Part shown: one piece after another, positions 42,000 through 53,072 of the stretch
Numbering within the stretch: position 1 is the first letter of the stretch
Layout: every line of letters begins with the position of its first letter
Assembly (NCBI RefSeq): GCF_026262505.1
Contig: NC_067205.1
Span: forward strand, 7,688,001-7,752,000
Source of the DNA: Trichomonas vaginalis G3
Lineage: Eukaryota > Parabasalia > Trichomonadida > Trichomonadidae
Direction of reading: 5' to 3'
DNA length: 64,000 nucleotides
The notes under the pieces: model-generated
What the model was told of the DNA's origin: nothing
Database searches by the model: none
Seen by the model: only the letters and a program-made list of their open reading frames with translations
Made by a program: the position numbers and the translations under genes

Positions 42000-42026
42000 A
42001 AAAAAAAAAAAAAAAAAAAAAAAAAA
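42000..42026. repeat. 27-nt A-run at the edge of element B
   Basis: An unbroken A-run directly outside the terminal hairpin. Element A has a T-run of 8 in the corresponding place and strand sense, so the run belongs to or marks the element end. Confidence 0.8.
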
Positions 42027-42032
42027 GGGAGT

Positions 42033-42065
42033 GGGGCTTCCAGGCACTTCGTGCCTTCTAGCCCC
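42033..42065. repeat. Terminal 33-nt hairpin of element B
   Basis: GGGGCT/AGCCCC outer stem and AGGCAC/GTGCCT inner stem with a TTC loop. It is the inverse of the hairpin repeated at 10044-10276 and has the same length. The inner stem differs from A by changes that keep pairing. The adjacent TTTAGTATAAAATGAA matches the AT-rich spacer of the A array. Confidence 0.85.
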
Positions 42066-42735
42066 GTTGATGTTTAGTATAAAATGAAAGTCTTTACGAA
42101 GAAGAACTTTACAAAACATAGACAAGAAAGTTCATGAGGAACTCTCAACAAAGTCTTTACGAAGAAGAACTTTACAAAGTCTTTACGATGAACTCTCAAC
42201 AAAGTCTTTACGAAGAAGAACTTTACAAAACATAGACAAGAAAGTTCATGAGAAAGTCTTTACAAAGTCTTTACGAAGAAGTCTTTACAAAGTCTTTACG
42301 AAGAAGTCTTTACAAAGTCTTTACGATGAACTCTCAACAAAGTCTTTACAAAGTCTTTACGATGAACTCTCAACAAAGTCTTTACAAAGTCTTTACAAAA
42401 CATAGACAAGAAAGTTCATGAGAAAGTCTTTACAAAGTCTTTACGAAGAAGTCTTTACAAAACATAGACAAGAAAGTTCTTGACAAAGTCTTTACGATGA
42501 AGAAGTCTTTACAAAACATAGACAAGAAAGTTCTTGACAAAGTCTTTACGATGAAGAACTTTACAAAACATAGACAAGAAAGTTCATGAGGAAGTCTCAA
42601 CAAAGTCTTTACGATGAAGAACTTTACAAAACATAGACAAGAAAGTTCATGAGGAAGTCTCAACAAAGTCTTTACGATGAAGAACATTACAAAACTTCAT
42701 CGTCAATGAGTGTAAATCAGGCAAAAATATATTTT

Positions 42736-42783
42736 AGGGTAGATGGTTAGATCTAACCTGTTTTCTAACCTCATTTCTACCCT
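42736..42783. promoter_or_regulatory. GGKTAGA iteron/palindrome module, site 2
   Basis: Same module as at 402, with palindrome GGTTAGATCTAACC at 42745-42758 and inverted TCTAACC and TCTACCC copies to its right. It lies inside the subterminal repeat field, so it is not tied to one gene start. Confidence 0.7.
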
Positions 42784-42985
42784 CTTGAATTTTCATGAAC
42801 TTTCTCAACAAAGTCTTTACGATGAAGAACTTTACAAAACATAGACAAGAAAGTTCATGAGAAAGTCTTTACAAAGTCTTTACGATGAAGAACTTTACAA
42901 AACATAGACAAGAAAGTTCATGAGAAAGTCTTTACGATGAAGAACTTTACAAAACATAGACAAGAAAGTTCATGAAAATTCACGA

Positions 42986-43032
42986 GGGTAGAAAAGAGGT
43001 TAGAAAACAGGTTAGGTCTAACCATCTACCCT
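42986..43032. promoter_or_regulatory. GGKTAGA iteron/palindrome module, site 3
   Basis: The module in the opposite orientation to site 2, with one change in the palindrome (GGTTAGGTCTAACC). Sites 2 and 3 therefore form an inverted pair about 200 bp apart. Confidence 0.65.
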
Positions 43033-43247
43033 AAAATATATTTTTGGGTCATTTACAAAGTCTTTACGATGAAGAACTTTACAAAACATTGACAAGAAAT
43101 TGACAAGAAAGTTCATGAGAAAGTCTTTACAAAGTCTTTACGAAGAAGAACTTTACAAAACATAGACAAGAAAGTTCATGAAAATTCAAGAGGGTAGAAA
43201 GTGTCATATAAACATCTGTCAAAAACCGCTTTTTAACTTCACTTAAA

Positions 43248-45624
43248 ATGCCACGTAAGCTACGTAAGAATATACGTAAGAGGAAGAGAGCATTGAAACA
43301 TCCAATAGTAAGACTGACACCACAACAACAGTTGCAACAACAAATGCTGAATGACCCCACTATGTTGCAACAAATGTCAAGCAATCCTATGCTTTTAAAC
43401 CGAGTTGTTGGTGCACAGAGTGGAGGTTTAAGAGCGGCACTTTTAGCGAAAATGGCAGGCTATGGTGGAGCTGCAGACGGAACAGCATATAACCCTCAAA
43501 GTCAAATGAATTTGAGTTCACTCAAAAATCAAATAGCAGATGTCAAAAAGTCAAACATAGACATACAGAAACAAATAAGTGAAAACGAAAAGAAACTAGA
43601 ATATGACAGACACACAAAGAAACTCAATGAGTTAAACGTAGAGAAAAAGAAGAAAGAAGAACAACTGAAAGAACTAAGTACAGAGGAATATGCGAAAAAA
43701 GTGTCAGAAAAAGCAGCAGAAGTAGCAAAAATGGAACAAGATGTCATAAATTTGAAAAACCATACTACTCAATATAAAATACTGAAAGATGAAGAGATAA
43801 AACAAAAAGCCCTGAAGACATATATGGATAGCGATGAGTATAAAAAGAAGTTGAAGCAAATGTAAAGGCAGAAAAACTTTTACAGTTGCAAAACCAAACC
43901 GTACAGTATGAAAACTTAGCACAAGAAAGTAAAAATAACGACGCGGCTATGCAAAAGGCAATGAAAAGCGCAGAATATATAAAAGCTAACAATGACTGGT
44001 TAGATGCCCAAGCCAACGCTAAAGCAGCCCAGCTTATAGGGTCAATAAGGACAAAAATACAAGCGGATGAAGACAGTTCAAATGAAGCTTTAACGAATGC
44101 TGACTTTAAGAACGCCTTCGAAGCTCTTCATAGTAAGGTGAAACAAGTGAACGACTTCTCATCTGGAAAGAAACTGAAGTCTGAAGGTTTCGACAACGAG
44201 TTAAAAGAAGTAGCACAAAATATGACGAAAATAACAGATGCAGCAACGAGACAGGCAGTTCAAAGTGCCTATGACGCCGTTAGAGCAACTGTTGTGAAAA
44301 GTCAAGAAAAAGAGTTACAACAGACCAAAACAGACCTAGTAAATGCTTTCTTAAAAACGAAAAGTCAGGTAGGACATTACGCTGCAGATGGAACATATGT
44401 GCCAGCTGGTGGAACTTATATACCACCAAACCCTCCAAGAGAAGCACCTGCACCAGGACTACCTAAAACATTTACATCGTCACATGGACACAGACACAGG
44501 CATGCACCAAAACCAACAGTTCAAAATCCAGCACAGCAACCAACAGTTCAAAATCCAGCACCACAACCAACAGTTCAAAACACTGCACAGCAACCAACAG
44601 TTCAAAACCCTGCACAACAACAACAACAACCAGCACAGCAACCAACAGTTCAAAACCCTGCACAACAACCACCTCCACAACCAGAGCAAGGACATAAAAG
44701 AAGTAGAGAACAAGGAAACCAAGAATTCTTAAAAATGCTTAAAGAAGAGTGTGGTTTCCCAGATACTGTTGACTTTAGTGACAGATATAAAGAAGCTATT
44801 GGAAAGTTCAAGGATGGAAATACTGACCCGAACCTATTTAGCTTTATGGCTCAGCACCAAAACGGATATATATCTCAAACCTGGAAAATACAAGCTCGCT
44901 AAGGGATATGATTTAATAGCATATCATCCAAATGACATGACTGAATTTACTCCGAGATATTTGATGTCAGAGCTAAATGACAATTCAACTTTCGTCATGA
45001 AACGCGTAAAAAATAGAGACGGAACGAAAGAACAAAAGCTTATGAATGCGGATGACGTAGATAGGGAAATTGTTGAAAACGGTCTCGGAATATATGAAAT
45101 GCCAGCAGATGAGGTACAAGAAACTCCACAGGAAGAAGTTCAGATACAACCAGACATGGAAGAAATAGTTCAGCAACAACAGCTAGAAGAGCCTGAAGGA
45201 AACGAACAAGTCACTCCTTTGGAAACTAACTTCACAGAACTAGATGAAGATTTGGAACAGCCGAAAAATCTTGACCCTCAACAAGAGTATGCGGAGAATA
45301 TGGAATATTTCCAAGAGTCTAAAAAAAATTCGGCTGACATAGTAGAAGAATATCGAAAAATGTTTGCCGACATACAAAACTCCAACACCAGATGAAAATA
45401 TTCAGCATAGAATGGAAGCACTGAAAGAAAATGTACACAAATACAACAACCCTTTTTACTTACGAGCATTTAACGTTCAATCTTCGGATGAACTCGGTGA
45501 AAATAAAAGGTTAAATTTCAAGAAAACATATAGAAATGAAACATTGTTTAAAGTTCATTCAGAACCTAACCAAGATGGAAACAAACCTACTTTTGTTTCT
45601 CTGCAGACGATGGAACTACAATGA
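43248..45624 (+). pseudogene. Large coiled-coil and Q/P-repeat virion-type gene, fossil
   Basis: The counterpart of the whole 802-aa gene at 7360-9768: basic N-terminus, long coiled coil, Q/P repeats of the PTVQNPAQQ type with different repeat number, acidic Gln-rich C-terminal part. It ends in ATGA, overlapping the next gene's start. It is broken in about three places. The promoter side (TTTTTAACTTCACTTAAAATG) is preserved. Confidence 0.7.
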
Positions 45625-46523
45625 GATGGGGTCATAAAGCTAATCCAGATAGGTGGTTCATAAACTTACAACCACAATTCCAAGAAGTTGTAGACGCAAT
45701 GGAAGTCAATGGTGAACCAGATATAGCTGGTATTTTAAGCGCGGCTTTAATGCCATTGAAAGATATGAAAACATGCAGATATTTTGGACCAGTATGAAAT
45801 GAACATGGCTGATGGAAATATAACACCTGACGTTCTAGAACATTTATCTCAAAGAACTACACAGAACCATAGAGATGGTATATTTGGTGAAGAGTTTAGA
45901 AAGAAAGTTAGGGAGAGCGAAGGAAGAGAACCTATTGTACATGACCTTGCAAATGAAAGTTTGCAAAATGTCATAAAAACTTACTTTGCAGACAATGAAC
46001 CGAGAAGGGATGAATATTTAAGAAAACTCAAATGGACAGTACCAAATGAAATGTTAGTATTGAAAAACATGTTCCTTGACAAAATAAAACCAACTACAGA
46101 AATAAACGACGCAAGACTGAAAGATTGGGTAAAAGCTTTCCCATTCACAAAAGATATAGTTGGTAACATGGAAAGAAAACCAGAATGGCTACAAAAACAT
46201 ATATTTGGAAACGAGCTTATATTCCATATGGACAAGCTCTGTTTGAAGAGCTTGAACCAGAAACTCAGGAAAGAGTCATGCAAACAATACGCAAAGACTC
46301 AAATACAGACTATGACAAACTCTTTCTAGGATATAGGTTACCTGAGATGGGCGACCAGAGCCCAAAGGCAAAAAGGACATGGGAAATTTGCAACATACTA
46401 GATGAACATAATGCAAAGATGCAACAACTTCAAGCAGAGGGCAATGAAGGAAAAAGAAGAGTTAAAAACTCAGTCAGGAAGAAAGTAAAGCTTGGTCCAC
46501 GTGGGTTCTATTATGACATATAA
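45621..46523 (+). pseudogene. Second virion-type gene, fossil
   Basis: The counterpart of 6375-7363, with the same overlaps: ATGA with the gene before and 11 nt with the capsid-like gene after. The Ser/Glu-rich linker near the end is shorter than in A. About two or three breaks are present. Function not recognised. Confidence 0.55.
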
Positions 46524-48160
46524 ATCCAACTATTCTATATTTTTACTCATATGAAATGTACGCCGCTCAGAATATAACGCCAACAGTTTTGGATGCTATG
46601 AATGGAAATGTTTCCGAATGGTATAACGAATGCGACAATGCCATTAGAAGGTCAAAATAGTTCCTGGAACTTACGAAATATACAACTGCTGTTTCTTATG
46701 GAAATGTAGGTGAGTTTGGAGAAGGTTCTTCAACAACAGTAGATATTGCTTGCGACAGGTTTCATATAATTTCTATTGACAACTCTTTCTTATACGTGGA
46801 ACAAGACATTGAAATAAAACCTTCTGCCAAGTTGTCTGACAAGAAAGGTTGCAATGGAATTTTCTATGTCGGATACCAATATGCTCCAGAAGTTTTCATG
46901 GGATATAAGATATATTCTAACTCTGACTTAGTTCAAACAGTAACATGGGCAAACTATGAATGGTTCGCTTAAGAAACTCAGTACAACCACAAGCTAGAGA
47001 ACAAACAGACCAGTATGCAACTATTGAGAAAATAAGAAGACTTGACCCTAACGTTCCAGGAGTTTATGTTAACCTTTCTGGACAAACTGCAGCAGCAGTA
47101 ACCAAAGTAAAATTGAAACTTAGAGTTCCTTTGTCATCTTTCCTCATCTTCAGGTTTTTAAGATACTTGCCAAACTGGGCAGGAAAAATTTCTATCGAAC
47201 TTACTCCAAGCAAAAATAACTTAGTCATTGCACCAACACAAGACCCATTCACTCTTACAGACGTAAAGGGAGCAAATCAAACGTCATTCGCCGAATTTTG
47301 CAAAGACAAAGTTGACTTAGACTTTGGTTTCTCAAACCTCAGCACTGAAGTAAAACTATTATTTCAATGCTGCTGGAACTGCTTGGGACCCAGTTAATTC
47401 ACATGCGAAAAGTTTGAATGCAAGAGAATAGAAAGCAGACTTGCAGTCTATATGTTGGACCCAGATATTTCAAATGCTTTAGCTGCAAATATATTGCAGT
47501 TCCACTTATGTTCCCTATACACCAAATATCTGTCAAAGACTTTGCAGTGAAGTTGGAAACCAAAGTGCTGACCCAGGTGCAAGAACAGATATTGCTTTAA
47601 CAACTGCAATGAAACATGCAGATACTATGTTTGTACTGTTCAGACGAACTATAAATGACTATTCTTGCTTCTACAACCCTGGTATTAAATACCATATAAA
47701 CATAGATGGCAAATATTATCCAAGAGAAGAATATTCTACAGTTGAGGATATGAGGTCATACAACTTGACATTAGATGCTATGAACTTTAACAACAACTTC
47801 ACAACAACCATTAACCCTGAAATGCAAAGTTCTATTATGCCATATGTGAAAGTATGGACTCATACAGGAGCTCAAAACACTCAATATACAAATGGAGACC
47901 GTTCAAACTTTTGGCTTGGCATTCCATTTGCTGACTCAGAAGACTTTATGGGTGGTATTTCAACTGTTGGTACAGTTCAAATACAATATACTGGTGACAG
48001 AGACGGTCCAAATGAATTGAAAGCAAAGAAGTTTACAAAACCAATAGCACTTTTCACGGAAGATGCTCTTTTGAAGATTCGTTCGATGAAACCTGCTGGG
48101 GCTCCTCAGATTGGTATAACGACAGCTTCCATCGAGCAGATTTTGGCAGCAGGTCAGTAA
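46513..48160 (+). pseudogene. Capsid-like (probable major capsid) gene, fossil
   Basis: The counterpart of 4747-6385, about 545 codons in span, with the same beta-rich segments (RFLRYLPNWAGKISIELTP, PIALFTEDALLKIRS). Similarity between copies is very high. It is broken in about five places. Identification as the major capsid protein rests on size, position and beta content. Confidence 0.6.
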
Positions 48161-48473
48161 GTTGTTCTTGAACTGACTTCTCTCCGTCAAATATTGACAG
48201 TACGCCAGTTTTGATATAATATTGTATTAAAAACTTACCTTTAGAAATATCGGTCAGTTTTGTTGTTATATTTTTGTCTGCTTCAAGAACTTTCACCATT
48301 TCAGTTATACCAACTTTCTTTGCTTTATGAAAATATTTTGGTTCAGCAAAGACTGCTATTCTATAACATTTTCCATTGTTTGTATAAAGAACTATTCTAT
48401 CAATGAACTTGTATTGTTTGTGTGTGTAAACTTTGTTTTGCTTCAATTCAAAGAGATACTCAAATACGTCCAT
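48054..48473 (-). CDS. Small conserved gene overlapping the capsid 3' end
   Basis: A 139-aa protein starting MDVFEYLFELKQNK. The first 110 residues are conserved in element A; the last 35 are encoded on the strand opposite the capsid 3' end, so the two genes overlap tail to tail by about 107 nt. No family was recognised. It has beta-prone and Lys-rich segments and no membrane helix. Its ATG is only 18 bp from that of the divergent 193-aa gene. The overlapping tail may be non-essential. Confidence 0.6.
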   Translation of the reverse strand: MDVFEYLFELKQNKVYTHKQYKFIDRIVLYTNNGKCYRIAVFAEPKYFHKAKKVGITEMVKVLEADKNITTKLTDISKGKFLIQYYIKTGVLSIFDGEKSVQEQLTDLLPKSARWKLSLYQSEEPQQVSSNESSKEHLP

Positions 48474-48491
48474 CTTTTTATTCTAAGTAAA
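48474..48491. promoter_or_regulatory. 18-bp divergent promoter with TTTTTATTCTAAGTAAA
   Basis: Two ATGs face away from each other with only 18 bp between them. The rightward reading TTTTTATTCTAAGTAAA-ATG is close to the leader of the 61529 gene (TTTTTATTCTAGATAAAAT-ATG). Element A has the same sequence at 4416-4433. Confidence 0.6.
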
Positions 48492-49073
48492 ATGTCATTT
48501 CCGAAAAATAGAAGCGTAAGTGTTTCAAAAGGTTTAATGGCGATGGCAGATGTGAAGTTAAATTCACCAACTCAAACAAACAGTCAAAGTGTTGTTGTCA
48601 ATGTCAAAGAAAGAGATGTTGAAGTGGGGAAACCATACGAAGACGAAGATGGTATAACAATAGTTCCTGTAAAAGAACAACCAACATACCCTGAAGTTAG
48701 CAGAGACTTAAGTTCTGTTGCAGATATTCGAAACGACTACCAACAACTGAAAGACAAACTTCAAACTCAGGAGAAGATTTGTCAAGCTTTAAGGTATAAT
48801 GTTAAACTTGGTGAGCACAACCCTGTAAAAGTGAACTCATATGTCATCGCACCTCATGAAATTTTGAAAGAACTATTGAAACTTTTGACAGAGGCAGACG
48901 ATATAAACATCAAAGAAATAGAACCCGACGTTAGTTGCTGTGGTGTTTCATATAATGTCATTGACAAGATATACGTTATGAAAGGAGGTGAAACGTTGAA
49001 CTTAAAATATAGTTTCCCAGACGTCATAAAAATATTTGACGACCACAACATTTCATTAAAATTTACTTGCTAA
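48492..49073 (+). CDS. Conserved 193-aa element protein
   Basis: Starts MSFPKNRSVSVSKGLMAMAD at 48492; the longer upstream frame is not used because it would cover the divergent gene. The N-terminal 90 residues look disordered, with an acidic KPYEDEDGITIV segment. A short coiled stretch follows, then a compact alpha/beta domain (residues about 110-193) with a CC pair and the conserved GGETLNLKYSFPDVIKIF. No family was recognised. Position after the capsid gene and before the helicase gene is fixed in both elements. This copy reads through. Confidence 0.7.
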   Translation: MSFPKNRSVSVSKGLMAMADVKLNSPTQTNSQSVVVNVKERDVEVGKPYEDEDGITIVPVKEQPTYPEVSRDLSSVADIRNDYQQLKDKLQTQEKICQALRYNVKLGEHNPVKVNSYVIAPHEILKELLKLLTEADDINIKEIEPDVSCCGVSYNVIDKIYVMKGGETLNLKYSFPDVIKIFDDHNISLKFTC

Positions 49074-49078
49074 GTAAA

Positions 49079-49880
49079 ATGGCAGAAGACATAGTGTGTT
49101 TATACTATTACGACTAAAACCTGAGTCATATAATTCTATAACACAAACTTAAAAGTCCTCAAGGACGATATTGTAAACTGACCTTACACGATGACGACTA
49201 AAGCTGTTTGCTCTTTTGACACCAGAAGACTTTGTTGTTGTGAAATGGTAAAAAATACTTCTTTGAAGATACTTACTCAGATATACCACCAACAGGTTTT
49301 GTTTGACTTATTTAATACTTTAAGGACGGATGTACATGTGCTGCAACTAGAGCAGGTTTCATTATGTTTGGATGTCCGACTGAGTTTAGTATAAAACGAT
49401 ATGAGCTATAATAAAAACTTATATCTGGTTTTTACTACCAACAGTTTCCTATAACAGGAAAAGGTGTCATACAAGGTGTCTGTTCCATTGACTTTAAGTA
49501 CACCTATTTTATATATTGTTTCAAACTTAGGTTCAAAGTGCTATTCGAATGTCGACAGAAACTACTATGACCAAAAGAACTATGCGTATAAACAACACTT
49601 TCTCTGCTGGTTTGCCTATTGTTCATTCGAATGCAGAGTTTTCAGCTTTAGTAAACTCAAACTTTAGCAAATAAACTTAACTTAGTTGACGCAAACTTTG
49701 TTCCTGTAAAACTTTTATGTCCTATGTATTTGTCAATGACGGCAGAAAGTTTCGAATTGGAAGATGCAACTGGTGAAAGTATTGTATTACAAGAACAACT
49801 TCAACAACAAATAGCTCAAGAACAACAAATGCAACAAATGGAACAACAAAAGTCAAGAATAAAAAAATATTTTTTTTATT
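49079..49880 (+). pseudogene. Unrecognised element gene, heavily decayed
   Basis: An ATG at 49080 begins MAEDIVCLYYYD, and coding-like composition continues to a Gln-rich stretch (EQLQQQIAQEQQMQQMEQQ) near 49830, but the frame is broken many times (five or more). Size and place would suit a capsid-processing protease or minor virion protein, yet no motif supports either. Confidence 0.4.
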
Positions 49881-49889
49881 TTTATAAAA

Positions 49890-51122
49890 ATGTACAGAAT
49901 AGATGTTTCAGATTTTTATGACTTCCAAGCCTTCAGAAATATGTGTCCATTTAGAGACTATAACAAAGCAGTCGAGAATTTGAAAACGTTTAGTCATTTA
50001 TGTCGACTCTGCCCCAGAATGTTATGTCATGAAAGAATGGGATGTTGTCTTTAACAAACCAAGAGCAACCATAGTTTCAGAACAAGAATGTAGACAGAAA
50101 CTTAAGAAAATAAAAGTCGTACAAGTTGGTATGAAGATGTTAGATGCTTGGGATATCTTATTGTCAAAGTTAGAAGATTTTTCAGTTCGTGGTATAAAGT
50201 TCTATACACCATCTCCAAACTTCTATTCTATCTTCACTGGATATAAATACGAACAAGTAGAATGGAAAGAAAATGTTATAGAAGCTTGGTTAGACCATGT
50301 CAAAGAAATTATATGCAATGGAAACGAAAGAGTCTATGAGTATATCTTATGTTGGTTTGCAAACATCTTACAACATCCAAGTGCTAAAAATGAAACTGCT
50401 CTCATTATAATTGGAAAACAAGGAACTGGTAAGAACACTTTCTTTACAGATATCTTATGCAAACTGTTAGAGGGCTATTCGAACCCTAATATGACAAACT
50501 TAGAAAACATCTGCGGTAAATTTAACTCTTCAATAGAGAATATGAAACTTATAGTATGTAACGAACTTCAAAGTATAGATACAACAAAGGTTTTAAACTC
50601 AGATGCTTTGAAGAGTCTTATAACAGACAAAGTTGGAGTTGTTGAAAGAAAATATAAAGACCAAAGAGTTTGTGAAATGTTGCAAACTTCGTCATGGTTT
50701 CAAACAACGCCGTTCCGATGAAGTTAGAAAGTTCTGACAGAAGATATGTAGTTGTCAGAACGTCAGATTCTCATATGCAAGATACAGAATATTTTGACGA
50801 CTTAGCAGAAACTTTGACACCTAACTTTTACAACCACTTGTTCTCATATTTCATGACATTAGATATTTCTAACTTCAATCCAAGACAAATTCCATATACC
50901 GAAGAGAGACAAACATTGTTAGAAGCAAACAAGAGTGTATATGAACTGTTTATAGATGAGACTAACTTTGAGTGTTTAGATGAAAGGTCATTGTACGATT
51001 CATATAAACAATATTGTCAAGAGTATGGTTATATGGCAGCGTCTAAACGAACATTCTTGGCAAATGTCAAAAATCTTTTAGATGTTCAGAACGGCGTATA
51101 TACAAAGAAAAATTTTTCCTGA
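49890..51122 (+). pseudogene. D5-like SF3 primase-helicase, fossil
   Basis: The span of about 410 codons includes an N-terminal region (MYRIDVSDFYDFQAFRNMC), the SF3 Walker A IGKQGTGKNTFF, Walker B region LIVCNELQS, and the D5-type SDRRYVVVRTSD segment. It is a replicative helicase of NCLDV, virophage and Polinton-like type. The leader has an A/T-run promoter tract (49865-49889). It is broken in about two places. The catalytic primase domain is not evident in the N-terminal part, so priming may rely on another protein. Confidence 0.8.
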
Positions 51123-51163
51123 GTAAATTTTAAAAAAAATATTTTTTTTATCCGATAGAAAAG

Positions 51164-51583
51164 ATGACGAAATATATTTCAGTCAACAAGTACATGACAG
51201 GACTTAAAGAAGAACTAGACCCATTCACATATTTGAATGTTTACTTCTACCATTTTGAAAAGTCTACATTTGACAAAGTTTGGAACATCGAACCAGTTAA
51301 GTTTGCTATTGTGACTAAAAATGGTGCGAAATTTGAAGACTTAGACATAGAAGGTTTGTTAGCAGTCAAAGAAAATTTTGACAGAAGGTTTTCAAACCTT
51401 AAAGAAGGCAAAGCATACAAACTTGTTATACCTTATGAACCAAAGAAAGCAGACGACTATGAATATTATGAGTCTAAGATAGTTGAAGTTCAAGGTAAAT
51501 TAGGTAAAAAGATTTTAGAGTCTAAGCCAGTGTTTGCTCCTAAAGAGGAAGAGAACATTGACATTGACCCAGAAATGTTCTAA
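51164..51583 (+). CDS. Conserved 139-aa element protein
   Basis: Near-identical to 2812-3231 in element A and reading through in both. Starts MTKYISVNKYM. It is mixed alpha/beta with a basic centre and an acidic C-terminal tail (EEENIDIDPEMF), a tail type often found on single-strand DNA-binding proteins. That similarity is only suggestive. It lies directly after the helicase gene, with the tract AAAAAAAATATTTTTTTTAT in the gap, and shares a terminator palindrome with the next gene. Confidence 0.7.
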   Translation: MTKYISVNKYMTGLKEELDPFTYLNVYFYHFEKSTFDKVWNIEPVKFAIVTKNGAKFEDLDIEGLLAVKENFDRRFSNLKEGKAYKLVIPYEPKKADDYEYYESKIVEVQGKLGKKILESKPVFAPKEEENIDIDPEMF

Positions 51584-51602
51584 AAATAAAATTTTATTTT
51601 TA
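51581..51602. terminator. 22-nt palindrome with both stop codons (element B copy)
   Basis: Same sequence as 2793-2814: TAA of the rightward gene at 51581-51583 and TAA of the leftward gene at 51600-51602, with AATAAA on both strands between. Confidence 0.75.
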
Positions 51603-52068
51603 CATGTCAAATTTCTTTTTCTCTGGAACTGGTTCAGGTTCTTTCTTCTCTTCTCTACTTTCTTTTCTTCTACTTTCTTTTCTTTCTTTCTCTCTTCTTC
51701 TTCTTCTCTGGTGGAGTTATGTCAAATTTGGCGCAACCATATTTATGTAAAAGTTCTTTGTCCTTTAATAGCTCTTCTATTCTGTTTCCTATTTCATCTT
51801 CAAGAACAGCGCATGTGTCTTCTTTGCATTCTAAGAACTTTTGTTGGACTTCATCTTTCCAATCGGTGTCATCTCTGTCAACAAGTCTGTCATTGACAAA
51901 TTTTAAGACTGCTCTGCTTAATGTTTTATGGTTCTTGTCATATTCCCAGAAACAGAACTTTAGAACAAATTCACCTTTCTTGTTTACACTATGTAAGATT
52001 TTATGGTCGACAGATGTTTTGCTGTCGAAAAGCTTGTCTCGAATATAGATAGCGAAATCGCTAGACAT
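51600..52068 (-). pseudogene. Lys-rich-tail element gene
   Basis: The counterpart of 2346-2795, starting MSSDFAIYIRDKLF. The body is conserved; the low-complexity Lys/Glu tail differs in length and composition between copies. About one break is present. Function not recognised. Confidence 0.6.
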
Positions 52069-52104
52069 TTTCTAAAAGATAAAATTTTTAATTTTTCTAA
52101 AAAT

Positions 52105-52979
52105 ATGTTAGAAAAAAAAGTTTGCTGACATTGACAAGAAATTTGAGAATGTTTTAAACAAGAACAAGAGGAAGTTAGAAAATGCTCAGATAAAACCCAT
52201 ACATGACAAGTTCTTATTTGCTCAGAATGGTATAACAGGTCTAATTGCACCGCCTGGTCGGGTAAGACTTTCACTTATCTTAAAATGGCTGCACAACAAC
52301 AAGAACTAGATGAGAAGAACCCATTTTATGAGTTAGTTGTCATTTGTAGTACTTCGGGTCAATTTGACCAAACCGTAAATTCGTTCAAAGATATTATAAA
52401 AAGTCTAAGTTAGTATGTATAAAAGACTCTGAGTTGTTGGATTGGATAAAGAAGTACCAAAGAAGAGTTTTGAAGTACAATGCTATAAATGAGTATATAA
52501 ACTCGAAGTTTAAAGACCCAAATGAGGAAATGCAGAGAATATTAGAGAAGAAACACTTCAGAAACAAACAGAAAGAGATAGAATACATTTCGAAGAAATT
52601 GCAATCTTACGATTGGAAGACATACCCTCATAGGTGTCTTCTTATCTTAGATGACTTTGCTTCTCATCCTTTGTTAAAGAATAGAGAACAAGACATGTGT
52701 CGAATTCTCAAGAAGCTCAGACACTTTAACATCTCAGTTGTCATTTGTGTACAGACAGCAAAGAGTTTAAGTAAGGATGTTAAAAGAATACTTACTGATA
52801 TCATACTTTTCCCTGGATTGTCCGAAGACGATTTCATGGAACTTATGAAAGAGTCCATGGCAGGTAAGTTTGACAGACATGAACTATGGGAGAAGTACAA
52901 AGTCATACAAGACCCTCATACTTCTTTCAGAATTCACATCTACGCGAACAAAGTTCAAATTGTAAAAAGTCAAGCTTGA
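52105..52979 (+). pseudogene. A32-like packaging ATPase, fossil
   Basis: The counterpart of the whole gene at 1437-2309. Walker B region (CLLILDDFAS) and the later conserved segments are visible. It starts at the same MLEKK residue across a short divergent gap from the Lys-rich gene. It is broken in about two or three places. Confidence 0.8.
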
Positions 52980-53072
52980 AAAATCTAAGTGTTTAGTCTT
53001 AGTCTGTTGTGGTGCTGGGGCTGTCGGTTCTTCTGGCTTTGGAATGGACTCGGTTGGTGGTACGTCGGACAT

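Larger units (their letters stand above)
42085..43200. repeat. Subterminal short-unit repeat field of element B
   Basis: More than 1 kb built from shuffled short units such as AAAGTCTTTACGA(A/T)GAAG, AACTTTACAAAACATAGACA and AGAAAGTTCATGAG, in variable order and number. Two iteron/palindrome modules are embedded in it. The same TTTACGATGAA units recur in front of the KilA-N and 435-aa genes (55730-55810, 56640-56720). No long gene is visible. Element A lacks this field. Confidence 0.85.

Noticed and set aside
49079-49880. Adenovirus-type cysteine protease of Mavericks
   Set aside because: Place and size would fit, but no catalytic His, Asp/Glu or Cys motif can be recognised in the decayed sequence.
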